A stretch of DNA of 64,000 bases from Avena insularis (lineage: Eukaryota > Streptophyta > Magnoliopsida > Poales > Poaceae), in assembly GCA_023614405.1 (NCBI GenBank), contig CM042694.1:129089711-129153710 (forward strand). The letters are read 5' to 3'. The notes beneath the pieces are model-generated. The model was not told where the DNA came from. It did no database searches and saw only the letters and a list, made by a program, of their open reading frames with translations. The position numbers were made by a program, and so were the translations under genes. Shown in pieces: positions 23,713 to 34,471 of this stretch (positions are counted from its first letter, which is position 1; every line of letters starts with the position of its first letter).

Positions 23713-25451
23713 ATGCGTACCAAGGAGAATGGGAATGAGGCTGCGGAAAAGGTCATAATGGATGACCTCAAGACGTTGGAAAAAACCTTGTTGAAATCCT
23801 TTGAGACCAAGATGGAGGAGATGTAACAAATGATTGCTCGCCTCACATCATCTGCAGCCCCATCTCCATCCTCCTTTAAGGCTACCACTCCTTCATCCAA
23901 GGATAAGGCTAACACCGGATCTAAGGAAGATGAAGTGGTAGCTGAAAAACATAATGGTTCGGCCTCTAAGAAGGGAAGTGGTAAGGAGGACTATAGTGAG
24001 GTTTATCACCTATATTCTCCCGACCCACCTATTCCTCATCTTCATATAAACAATAGGGGTGATCCACCCAAGCTTACTGCATCTTCATTTAATCAATGGC
24101 AATTCTTAATGAAGTCTCATGTATGCAGTTCGTCAATTGAACTTTGGAGGATTATCAAAGAGGGTCTTCATATTGGAGATCACACTTGCCTGACAAGAAG
24201 AGAAGTTGTGGATAGTCAATTGAATACAACGGCTCTCCACATGATACAGCTCGGAGTGGGTCCCAAGTACATGCCCCACAATGAGCATTTCAACACCGCT
24301 AAAGAAGCTTGGGATGCTCTCACTGATCTCTTTATTGGAAATGAAAGCATGAGGAGGAATAGGTATGATGCCCTTAGCAATGAAGCTAAAGGATTCTACA
24401 TGTTGGATGGTGAAGACCATGAAGATATGTATAGAAGACTCAAGGCATTGCAACAACATTTAGAAAGCATGGAGCCATTCACATTGATGAAGCTTGGATA
24501 AAAAGGAAATATGTGAGTGCTCTAATGGCTTTTGAGCCAACGGACTTGAAGAGCTTGCAAGGTAGACACAACTACCATCAAATGACTTCCAATGAAGTCA
24601 TGCAAGAAATGGAATCATTCAAGGTTGCAGCTAAGAACGCGGAAGATGCCCATGCCCGAGCCATTGGAATGCAAAAAGGGGTCAATGTTGCTCTAAAGGC
24701 AAATGTTGTTGAGCAACATGAGGATGAAAGAGGATTCGAGGGTGTCTCCATGGGCTGCTCCGAGGAAGTCAAGCATGCTCATGGTGAGTACATGGCCTTC
24801 TATGCAAGGAACTTTTGGAAGGATCCAGCCAAGGCCAAGTCGGAACTCGAGCGCAAGAATGGGTCAAGCGAAAGAAGAGAGAATGACCCCAAACTGAGAA
24901 CATGCTACAATTGTGGAGATAGGCTACACTTTGTGGCTGAGTGTCCATATCAAAATAGAGAAGACAATGGTGCCAGGCTCAACCTTAAAGAAAAATCCAA
25001 GGCCCCTTGAAAGAAGCCATTTATCAAAAAGAATGGTTCTTACAAGAAGCAACCCAAGATTGTCTTGGTGGCACAAGAAGAATATTCCTCTTCAAGTAAA
25101 GATGAAGAGGATGAAGATAGTACTCATGAGGTGGCTGCTATAGTCACCACATCTACTCCATCATCACTCTTCGACTCTCCAAACGAAAACTCCATCAACA
25201 ACAACGTCACCTGCCTTATGGCGAGAGGGTCCGAGGTATCATCTTCTATTTCTTCATTTCCTAAGACTAACATAAATATGGATATGGATGATCATACTAG
25301 TCTTAAGATAAAAGAAGAAGTTATTGCTTTGGACAACTTTTTCACTAACTTGCAAGGTGAGCACAAACTTCATTTTGATGCTCTTATGAGTCAACTTGCC
25401 CAATCCAAAGATCTCCTCGAAGAAAAGGGTAGAATTGAAAGAGAAGATGCC
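23713..25451 (+). pseudogene. Copia gag, first part
   Basis: The ATG at 23713 opens MRTKENGNEAAEK, but a TAA at 23824 stops it after 37 codons. The frame continues at once (QMIARLTSSAAPSPSSF), with a gag core that includes HLHINNRGDPPKL and FNQWQFLMKSHV. A shift near 24470 follows, then a CCHC knuckle (CYNCGDRLHFVAECP, about 24904-24948). A TGA near 25009 and a further frame run to 25451, where the solo LTR interrupts it. The gag would form the particle. All stops are of a kind made by C-to-T change. Confidence 0.82.
25447..25451. repeat. Target-site duplication ATGCC, left copy (solo LTR)
   Basis: ATGCC occurs directly before the TG of the solo LTR and again at 26937-26941 after its CA. Confidence 0.92.
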
Positions 25452-26936
25452 TGATACGTCCATAACGTATCTATAATTTTTGATGGTTTTATGCTAATAA
25501 TATGCTTTTGATACTCCTTTTTATATAAAGTTTATGATTTATTTGGACTAACGTACTAATAGTTTCAAAAGTGCACAATGTTCTTGTTTTGCACTTTGAT
25601 GTGTAGAAATTACCAAGAATACAAGTGGAAACCTTGTTGGAGTCAAATTGGGATTTTCCAGAAATCTGTCTCAGAACCTTTTTGAGGATGGTCACGTTTC
25701 GGGTCGAAGACAGCGTCAAACGGAAAACTCTTCAATTACAAAGTTGTTGGAAATTTCGCGACAAACGTTCTGGACATAAAATTTAGCTGATTTTGCGTCC
25801 GGACGGGCCCTATAAGCCCGATTTACTGCAGCCCAAGATGGTGTGACGGGAATCCGAGAAGCTATATAAAGGGAGGAAACCTAATTCGTGGGAGACACCT
25901 CCACCCACGAATTTGCAGCCACCAAAGCCACGTTTTTGCCTCCCCCATGGATCCCATCTCCATGGGAAAGGGATCCCAAGAAGCCATGAAGGAAGGGTGC
26001 TAAGGGGCGGTGCTCCCCTGTGATACCGGCGGCGGGGAAGGAGTCCTCCGCGCCGCCGCCGCCTCTTCACCATCTTCATCGCCATCTCCATCACCGTTGC
26101 TGATTCCCATGATGATGAGGAAGTAGTTCTTCCGGTAGCTATGTGTTCATATCTCTCTCTATGCATGATCATATTGTGATCATGAGCTTTGTAATCAAGT
26201 AGATCTACCTTGCTACTCAAGTGCTTTAATAGATCTCTGCTCTCCCCATGTGTGTGAAAGTGACAGTGTGCACACCATGGTGGCACTTAGGCTAGAGATT
26301 TCAAATACTTGTTATGAGTTATATTTGGAGTTGGGTGTCTCTATGAAATTGTGGTGTTTGTTGGAACCATCTAGTACTCAAGGTGACGGTGTGGGGTTAT
26401 CTATATGGGAAAAGCAAACTTTGAGGAGTGTTGTTATAGCCCTACCATGGATTACAGTGTCCAACCGAAGAGTAGTTCAGGATAGTATCATAAAGAGAAG
26501 ATATTTATATGAGAGTTTTCACTAGTGAAAGTATGATCCCTAGGCCTTGTTTCTAATCATTGAAACACCGTTTGCAACTAGATTTATTACATGTTTTCTT
26601 GCTTCCATCTTTATTTTAGATTGCCTTTAGTCTTTTCCTCCCGTCAAGCTCTTTTCTGGCACTGTTGTCTTATATCCATACCACTCGTATTTCAGTATCT
26701 CTTCGCCGAACTAGTGCACCTATACACCTCACAAGTGTATTGGGTGTGTTGGGGATACAAGAGACTTCTTGTATCTTGATTGCAGGGTTGCTTGAGAGGG
26801 GATACCTTTGACCACTTCCTCCCTGAGTTCGATAAACCTTGGGTGATCCACTTAAGGGAAACTTGCTGTTGTTCTACAAACCTCTGCAGTTGGAGGCCCA
26901 ACAACTGTCTACAAGAATAGAAGTGCGTAGACATCA
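25452..26936 (+). mobile_element. Solo LTR of an Athila-like gypsy family (1485 bp)
   Basis: It begins TGATACGTCC and ends GTAGACATCA, flanked by ATGCC, with no internal region. The same family forms the minus-strand LTRs at 28563-29975 and 38164-39585. Excising it with one ATGCC restores the copia gag frame. It is a product of LTR-LTR recombination of a former full element. A TATATAAA at 25863-25870 is its probable TATA box. Confidence 0.93.
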
Positions 26937-26941
26937 ATGCC
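26937..26941. repeat. Target-site duplication ATGCC, right copy (solo LTR)
   Basis: It matches 25447-25451; copia gag resumes here. Confidence 0.92.
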
Positions 26942-27657
26942 TTGGAGATAGCCTCCTTGAAGAATGCCTTGGAAGAAGAAGAGGAAGCTCGAGTATCCTT
27001 GGAAGAGAGACTCGAGTCAATTGAGGAGTCCCATGAAGAGGTTGTTGCTCAGCTCATCAAAGAACGTGACAACGCTCTTGCTAAGGTAAATAAACTAAAG
27101 AAGGAAAAGATTGAATTTGGGGCTGCTCATGCTAGACTCTCGGAGAAGTTTGAGAAACTTGACATTGCTCACAAGGCATTGGAGAGTGAACATTCTACTC
27201 TAAATGAGTCTCGTGACCAGCTCCAAACTCAATTGGAGAAGTATGATATGCCCAGCACCTCCACTCCATCTTGTGGACAATAAAAACTTGTAAAGGGATC
27301 TCAACACAAAGGTAAAGAAGTTCTAGATGAGGTGCTTAGCAAGCACAGGACAAACAATGGAAAAGAGGGTCTTGGTTATGTTCCAAAGACAAAGAAGAAG
27401 AAGAAGAAGAAGAAGAAGAAGAGCAAAACTACTCAACCAAAGACTAGCACCACCACTAATGACAAGTCTAACTATGATGGTTTTGCAGGGGCTAATAATC
27501 CTAACTATGAGTTATATTGTGATTATTATGGTGATGTTTATGCTAGTTATGTAGGTCCTTATGATAGTTACATTCCTTGGTCTATTTGGGTTCCGAAGAC
27601 CCTTGTCACTAACATGATAGGATCCATTGAAAAATGGGTACCTAAAACCAAGAAGTA
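26942..27657 (+). pseudogene. Copia gag, second part with coiled coil and Lys-rich tail
   Basis: The frame from 26942 (EIASLKNALEEEEEARVSLE) is a long Glu/Lys/Leu coiled coil of about 110 residues, typical of SIRE-type gags. It ends at a TAA at about 27281-27283. Another frame from 27332 carries a lysine run from an (AAG)n tract, then a Tyr/Asp-rich stretch leading to EKWVPKTKK and a TAA at 27656-27658. Confidence 0.78.
27391..27424 (+). repeat. (AAG)n microsatellite
   Basis: About eleven AAG triplets encode a Lys run in gag. Confidence 0.88.
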
Positions 27658-27663
27658 ACTTTC

Positions 27664-28562
27664 TTGCAAGGCTATGCTTCTGGTGGGTCTAAATGTGTAC
27701 TCGATAGCGGGTGCACAAGTCACATGACCGGAAGCAAGGAGATCATCACGGAGATGCGGCCAAATCATGATCACATAACCGTCTCCTATGGTGACAAGTC
27801 AAAATATGAGGTATTGGGTCTCGGCAAAGTTGTGGTTGCTCACGATATCTCTCTCGTGGACGTCATGCTTGTTGAGACCCTCGGTTACAATTTACTTTCA
27901 GTTCGCGCCCTTGGTAAGATGGGCTTTGCAGTTTTTATTGATGTTGATTTGGTGGTACTCTTGTGGAGCAAATCTCTAAAAGTCGCTTTCATGGGATATG
28001 TCGAAAATGACCTATACGTGGTGTACTTCTCCGAGAAAACCACTACAGGCCCGATGTGTCTTTTCGGAAAGGCTGATGCGGGTTGGTTATGTCATCACCG
28101 ACTAGCCCACGTTAATATGAGAACTTTGCAAAGTCTCCACAAGGGTGGCCACATCCTTGGACTAAAAGAAAATGTTTCCTTTGCCAAAGATCGTGTTTGC
28201 AGGCCTTGTGTTCAAGGGAAAATGCATGACTCTCCTCATCGAAGGAAAACCATTATTTCGTCAAAGAGGATTTTGGAGCTCCTTCATGTGGATCTCTTTG
28301 GACCTCCATCACATGCAAGCCTGGGTGGGAAGAAGTACTGCCTCGTGATTGTTGATGATTACTCAAGATACACATGGGTCTATTTCTTCAAGTTGAAGAG
28401 CGAGACTCAAAAAACTATCATCGACTTCGCCAACGAGGTTCAATGTCAACACAATGTCACTATGGCAATAAGAAGTGATAACGGCTTCGAGTTCAAGAAC
28501 TACACCTTAAATGAATTCCTAAGTGAAGAGGGGATAAGACATCAATATTCTGATGCATACAC
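27664..28562 (+). pseudogene. Copia protease and integrase N-terminal half
   Basis: The open frame has protease motif CVLDSGCTSHMTG (catalytic DSG) and VVVAHDISLVDVM. The pre-integrase zinc-binding region follows (CHHRLAHVNMRTLQ, then CRPCVQGKMH). The integrase core supplies the first catalytic Asp in LLHVDLFGP and the second in IRSDNGFEF. The sequence is cut at 28562, before the Glu, by the inverted LTR. Residues read after that point belong to the LTR. RT and RNase H are missing. No lesion lies within this stretch, so the domain itself is well kept. Confidence 0.88.
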
Positions 28563-29975
28563 TGATGTCTACGCACTTCTATTCTTGTAGACAGTTGTTG
28601 GGCCTCCAAGTGCAGAGGTTTGTAGAACAACCGCAAGTTTTCCCTTAAGTGGATCACCCAAGGTTTATCGAACTCAGGGAGGAAGTGGTCAAAGGTATCC
28701 CCTCTCAAACAACCCTGCAATCAAGATACAAGAAGTCTCTTGTTTCCCCAACACACCCAATACACTTGTCAGGTGTATAGGTGCACTAGTTCTGCGAAGA
28801 GATAGTGAAATACAAGTGGTATGGATATAAGACAACGGTGCCAGAAAATAGCTTGATGGCGTGGAAGAGACTAAAGGCAAACTGAAATAAAGATGGAAGC
28901 AAGCAAACATGTAATAGATCTAATAGCAAACGGTGTTTCAGTGCTTAGAAACAAGGCCTAGGGATCATACTTTCACTAGTGAACACTCTCATATAAATAT
29001 ATTCTCCTTTATGATACTACACTGAACTACTCTCCGGTTGGACACTCTAATCCATGGTAGGGCTATAACAGCACACCTCAAAGTTCATCTTTCCCATCTA
29101 GATAACCCCACACTGTCACCTTGAGCTCTAGATGGTTCCAACAAACACCACAATTTCATAAAGACATCCAACTCCAAATATAACTCATAATAAGTATTTG
29201 TAATCTCTAGCCTAAGTGCCACCATGGTGTGCACGCTGTCACTTTCACACACATGGGGAGAGCAGAGATCTATTAAAGCACTTGAGTAGCAAGGTAGATC
29301 TATAGATTACAAGCTCATGATCACAATATGATCATGCATAGAGAGAGAGATGAACATATAGCTACTGGTAGAACCCTTAGCCTCGAGAGAGAACTACTCC
29401 CTCCTCATCATGGGAATCAGCAATGGTGATGGAGATGGTGGTGGAGATCGATGGAGATGGCTCCGGAGGCACTTCCCCGTCCTGGCAGGGTGTCGGAACA
29501 GAGACTTTCTGTCCCCCGAATCTCCCCTTCGGTGGCGGCGGCGCTGTGGAACTTTTCACGGCTGGAGGCTGTTCGATTTAGGGTTTTTGCATCGGGAGGC
29601 ATCTTATAGGCGAAGAGGCAAGGTCGGTGGGTGGCCAGGGGGCCCACACCACCTGGTGGCGTGGCTAGGGCTAGCCCGCGCCACCATATGGTGTGGCCAG
29701 TCCCTGGAACTCCTCTGTCTCGTATTCTGGCTCCGTGTCACCCTCGGTGAAATATTGACTTCGGCTTTTGTCCCGTCTAATTCCGAGAATATTCATTTTC
29801 TAACTTTCCTGGAACCAAAAACAGCAGAAACAGGCAACTGGCACTGTGGCATCTTGTTAATAGGTTAGTCCAAGAAATCATATGAAAAGTACTCCAAAGT
29901 GTGGACAAAACACAAGAAAGTAGATAAAACCAAGCATGGAACATCAAAAACTATAGATACATTTGCAATGTATCA
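28563..29975 (-). repeat. 3' LTR (minus) of the Athila-like non-autonomous family
   Basis: On the plus strand it starts TGATGTCTACGC and ends ATTTGCAATGTATCA. Next to it, on the inside, is the PPT-like AAGCTTGGGGATGT (minus strand). It aligns to the solo LTR at 25452-26936 in reverse and to 38164-39585. A PBS/LTR-end look-alike lies inside at 28833-28858. Confidence 0.9.
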
Positions 29976-32900
29976 ACATCCCCAAGCTTAATTCCTGCTC
30001 GTCCTCAGTAGGTAAGTGATAAAAAGAAAGAATAATTTTTTAGGTGACATGCACCATCATAAACTTGATCAAAGTATTTGTAAAACATTTAAAGCTGGGA
30101 TCATAGTACTTCAATCATAACATGAAAGACAAAGTTCTAGAAATAAGACAAAGTAACTATGCTGCAATATGAAAGGATACAAACAAAAGATCCATGAATA
30201 ATAATGCTTTGCAAGACGTTTGTTTGTTTCATGTAAAGAAAACATAGCATAGTAGCATTCAACTTGTCTCTCATGGACTAGCAAAACATAAATGCATAGG
30301 ACACCTTCAAAGTTTAGAAGAGTGACTAGATACAAATAGTTTAAAACAAGCAATATCAAGGTATGCATCAATCAAGAAGTCTTGGGACAATGCACATAGA
30401 ACTAAGACTGGCCACTATGCTCTCAAAGTAAGTGCATAAAGATAGAAGGTGGAGACTCAATATATATAAGTGGAAGAAAGGCCTTCATAGAAGGAAGTAG
30501 GGATTCAGGTCTCATAAAGAGCTTCCAAAAATTATGGTACTTATAGATTTCAGCTCTCATTGCCCCTATCATAAGCATCTTGATGGTGATTAAGGTTAAA
30601 TTGACACAACTAAGAGGATATGCTTGACAAGTTATAAGCCAAAATCTCATGCCCCTTACTTACGAAGACCGAACCTCATGCTACTCAACTTTAGTCACGA
30701 GTAAGCTCTTGTCATTGTAAGTACATATGTACCATAAAGAAACGCCAATGGGGTACCCCTTGCACATGATACAGGAGTTATCCCATAATCAAAATGACAA
30801 GGCAAGTAGACAATGAGCATCTCAGTGATCTTTTTATTTGCTATTTGCATAGGTTTTTATTGAGGATGCTTCATAGAGTGCTCATTATGGTGATGCTGCA
30901 AGTTTCCACCATGATTAGGCATGGCTTAGGCTAGCGGCCCAGGCGTTTCTCTAACACACATACAAACTCCATGATCTTACAAGTTCCATATTTATTTCAC
31001 ACCGCCGGGATCCATAAGCAAAAGAACATGATATCAACGGGGTACAAAGTACAAGTGCAATGTTGAAAGAGTTCCCCATGATACATGGTTCTACTAATTT
31101 CAAATTATAAAGCGCAAGCATATACATAACAAAGAAGGACCCAATGGTTCAAGTTTATTAAATACAAAGAAGTAAAGTGTGCCATCAAGTTCGTGAGAGC
31201 TTTAATCACTAGTTTTCTCATAACAAGTTTAATTTGGAAGGTAAAAAAACATGAATATACTTGGAATAGCATATACTAGTAGGTAGGTATGGTGGACTCT
31301 TTGGAATAACTTGGTTTAAGGAGTTGGATGTATGAGTGGAACTCATACTTGGTTGTGGAGGCTAGCAAAAGACTGGGAGCGACAAACTAAGAGAGCAATA
31401 ATGGCCATAATCATGCAGAGCGACAAAACATCATTGATAAAAGCATAAAGTGACACTACAAGTTGAAAACTAAAGGATCATCAAGGCTATGGTGACTTTG
31501 GATAGTCAGAACATGGTGTGAGCATGTGCCAAGTTAACCCAAATAAAGCATCAAAGGAGAATACCACTAAACTATGATTTAATATGCTAAAACAACGCAT
31601 GATTCATCCAAAGCACATTAAGCAATATCAATTGTTTATAACATGTCATGCTACAGCAAAGAATACTAAGCATAAAGCCAAAACAATATCAAGCATGGCA
31701 TGACAAAGCATAGGCCACAGTCAAAAACAAGCTCTCTTTATCACTTAAGCATGAACTTTCCTACTCTTTTCCAATCCAAACCAAACTATTTGAAAACCAA
31801 TGTATAAAAGAGGGGGTCCAACCAATTTATTCAAAAAACCAAGCAAACGAAAAACCAAAACTAAAACGAAAAAGAAGACGCTCCAAGAACAACACAAATG
31901 TGCATGAAACAATAAAAATGAAGCGTTTGGAAGAAACCTGGGATTTTTATTGATGAAGAAGGGGATGCCTTGGGCATACCCAAGCTTTGACGCGTGTATT
32001 TCTTGGATATTTCTTGGGGTGACACGCGTGGCATCCCCAAGCTTGAGCTTTAGTCCATCCTTCATCTCATTACTCATTCCTTCCATACACCTGGAATTTT
32101 TCTTCATACAAAACTTCACACAATCTTTATTAGCAACATTAGTGCACTCAAGATAATAAGTCTTTAGGTTCAGTTCTAACACCAATAAAACTTCCATTAA
32201 AACACTAGCTACTGTATTAGTTCCCTCAAAAAGCTCAATTCCCAAAAAGAACTCAAAAAGGAACCAACAAGAAGCAAATGCAGAAAATGGCAGAAATCCG
32301 TCAGAACAGACCAGCAGGTAAAGACGAATTTTTTCGAAGACCTTCTGTTGCTAAAATCAAAAAGTGTTGAACTAACGAATGTTAGATAACAACCTTGGGC
32401 AGAAGCACAAAATTTCACGCCTCAAAAGGACGTACAGAGATTTTACACGAATTTTTATGGTGAAGCACAGAAATCTGTTTCGGGACAGCAACTTTCCCAA
32501 CCATTACTTCTCTCTCATTAGAGGTTACTCTTGGCACAAAAAGCAAATAAAAAGTATAAGGAGAGGTTATTACTGAAGTAATAACTTCCAAGACTCATCT
32601 AAAACTTTTGGGTTATCTACCAATAAGTACTTTTCTTTAACGCCTTTAAGTTAGGCATGATAGTTTGAGAAGATGCTCACATAAGAAATATGAATTGAAG
32701 TAAAAGAGAGCATCAAGAAGCAAATTCAAAACACATTTAAGTCTAACCCACTTCATATGCTTAGGAATCTTGTAAGGAAACAAGTCATGAAAGCACAAAG
32801 CAACAAGCATAGGAAAGCAAAACAAGTGCAACTTCAAGACTTTCAACATAAAGAGGGGAAACTTAACATTGTTGAGACACATAAAACCATGATTCCCTCT

Positions 32901-32999
32901 CTCATAATAACTTTCAGTAGCATCATGAATAAAATTAACGATATAACTATCACACAAAACATTCTTATCATGAGCCACATGCTTAAAAGAATTAATACT
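29976..32999 (-). other. Internal region copy 1 of the non-autonomous element (truncated)
   Basis: It is AT-rich, about 3 kb, and colinear with 34472-37571. Starting at the PPT, it is essentially non-coding except for the C-terminal part of the family ORF (32646-32999). It ends abruptly at 32999, where a plus-strand LTR starts, so its PBS and the N-terminal half of the ORF are missing. The open frames at 31745-32245 (minus) and neighbours have no recognisable domain. Confidence 0.75.
32646..32999 (-). pseudogene. C-terminal part of the family ORF, copy 1
   Basis: On the minus strand, the frame reads AHDKNVLCDSYIVNFIHDA and continues through two hydrophobic stretches (HLFCFPMLVALCFHDLF and LNLLLDALFYFNSYFL) to a stop at 32646-32648. 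It is cut on its 5' side by the LTR at 33000. In copy 2 the same sequence is split into two frames by an A-run; here it is continuous, suggesting that the family ORF is longer than copy 2 shows. The function is unknown. Confidence 0.5.
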
Positions 33000-34385
33000 T
33001 GATACATTGCAAATGTATCTATAATTTTTGATGTTCCATGCTTAGTTTTATCCACTTTCTTGTGTTTTGTTCCAACTTTGGAGTATTTTTATTATGATTT
33101 CTTGGACTAACCTATTAATAAGAGCCACAGTGCCAGCTGCCTGTTTACTGTTGTTTTTGGTTCCAGAAAAGTCAGAAAATGAATATTATCGGAATTGGAC
33201 GGGACAAAAGCCAAATGCCTATTTTTCCGGAAGGGATCAAGTGCTAGAATATGAGACGGAGAAGAGCTGGGGGCCGTCCACACCACCTGGCCGTGCGGCT
33301 AGGCCTAGACCACACCAGGGGGTGGTCTGGCTGCCCCCAGCACCCCCCCGGCCTCTCCTTCCGCCTATAAGTTGCCCTCGGGACGAAAACCCTAAGGACC
33401 CGATCAAAAATCCACGAAAGAGTCTGTAGCCGCCGTCATCTCCATCCCTAGATCGGGGGGGATCTGAAGCTCTTCCCGGCACCCTGCCAGAGAGGGGAAT
33501 TCACCCTGGAGGCCTTCTTCATCACCATGCAAGCCTCTGGTGTGATGCGTGAGTAGTTCATCCTTGGACTACGGATCCATGTAGTAGCTAGATGGCTAGT
33601 TCTCCTCCTTTGTGCTTTCATGTTTAGATCTTGTGAGCTCCGTTCATGATCAAGATCATCTATTTGTAATTCATACATGTTGTGTTTGCAGGGATCCGAT
33701 GGATATTGAGATGCTATTTCAGATTGATTATTGATTCTATCATGTCTTTGTTATTTGAGATCTTGCATGATTTTTGTTGTTAGTAGCTATCTTGTCCAAG
33801 TAGATGCTAGCAACTCCAAGAGTTAGTATTTATGCTCGATAGTGGGTTCATGCCTCTGGTAATCTGGGGAAGTGACAGAAATCTCTAAGGTACTAGATGT
33901 GTTGTTGCTACTAGGGAGAAAACAACAATCCTTTGTTCATAGAGCAATCGTATTGTTTACCTTACACGCAGTTCGTAAAGCAATAATCTATTGCTTGCAA
34001 CTTAATACTGGAGGGGGTTCGGATGATAACCTGAAGGTGGATTATTAGTCATAGATGCAGTTGGATGGCGGTCTATATATTATGTTGTATTTCCCAATCA
34101 AGTCTCAAAGGAGTCAAGATGATTAGTATATGCATGTATTGCTTTCTCGGTGTTTGTCAATTGCCCCGCTGTAATTTGTTCACCCAGCATGTTATCTATC
34201 TAAGGAGAGCCACCTCTAGTGAACTATGGATCCCGGTGCTTTACTTTGCATACAATCTATAAACTGTTTCTGCTTTGTGTTTACTTTCTGCAAACTTTTA
34301 CTTCTTTCCATTCGATATGTTTAATCCTTTGTTTTTCGCAAAACACGGTGAGATTGACAACCTCATCGCAAGTATCTAGAGGATC
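33000..34385 (+). repeat. Plus-strand LTR fragment of a related Athila-like subfamily
   Basis: It starts TGATACATTGCAAATGTATC at 33000. The first 250 bp resemble the neighbouring LTRs (which lie in the opposite direction); the rest, with a TATAAG at about 33366 and a GC-rich box, differs. It has no visible proper end and fuses at about 34385 with the tail of a minus-strand LTR. Open frames here are short and domain-free. Confidence 0.7.
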
Positions 34386-34471
34386 AACACAAAGTTGGAA
34401 CAAAACATAAGAAAGTATATAAAAACCAAGCATGGAGCATCAAAAATTATAGATACATTTGCAATGTATCA
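34386..34471 (-). repeat. LTR remnant (last 86 bp) joined to internal copy 2
   Basis: It matches 39500-39585, the 5' end of the minus LTR, and is followed by the PPT-like AAGCTTGGGGATGT. With 33000-33085 it forms an inverted repeat around the 1.3-kb piece between. Confidence 0.8.

Larger units (their letters stand above)
22751..28562 (+). mobile_element. Ty1/copia retrotransposon, SIRE/Maximus-like, truncated on both sides
   Basis: It contains the end of a 5' LTR (to 23660), a PBS, a long gag with CCHC knuckle and coiled coil, protease, and integrase up to the second catalytic Asp. On the left it is cut by the outer gypsy LTR (ends 22750); on the right by a minus-strand LTR starting at 28563. 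A solo LTR interrupts gag at 25452-26936. RT, RNase H and the 3' LTR are absent from the window. The long gag with coiled coil and the pol order (protease-integrase first) mark copia; the SIRE/Maximus lineage is inferred. Confidence 0.85.

Noticed and set aside
31745..32245. A 166-codon minus-strand frame in internal copy 1 as a gene
   Set aside because: The colinear segment in copy 2 is not open over the same length and there is no recognisable domain.
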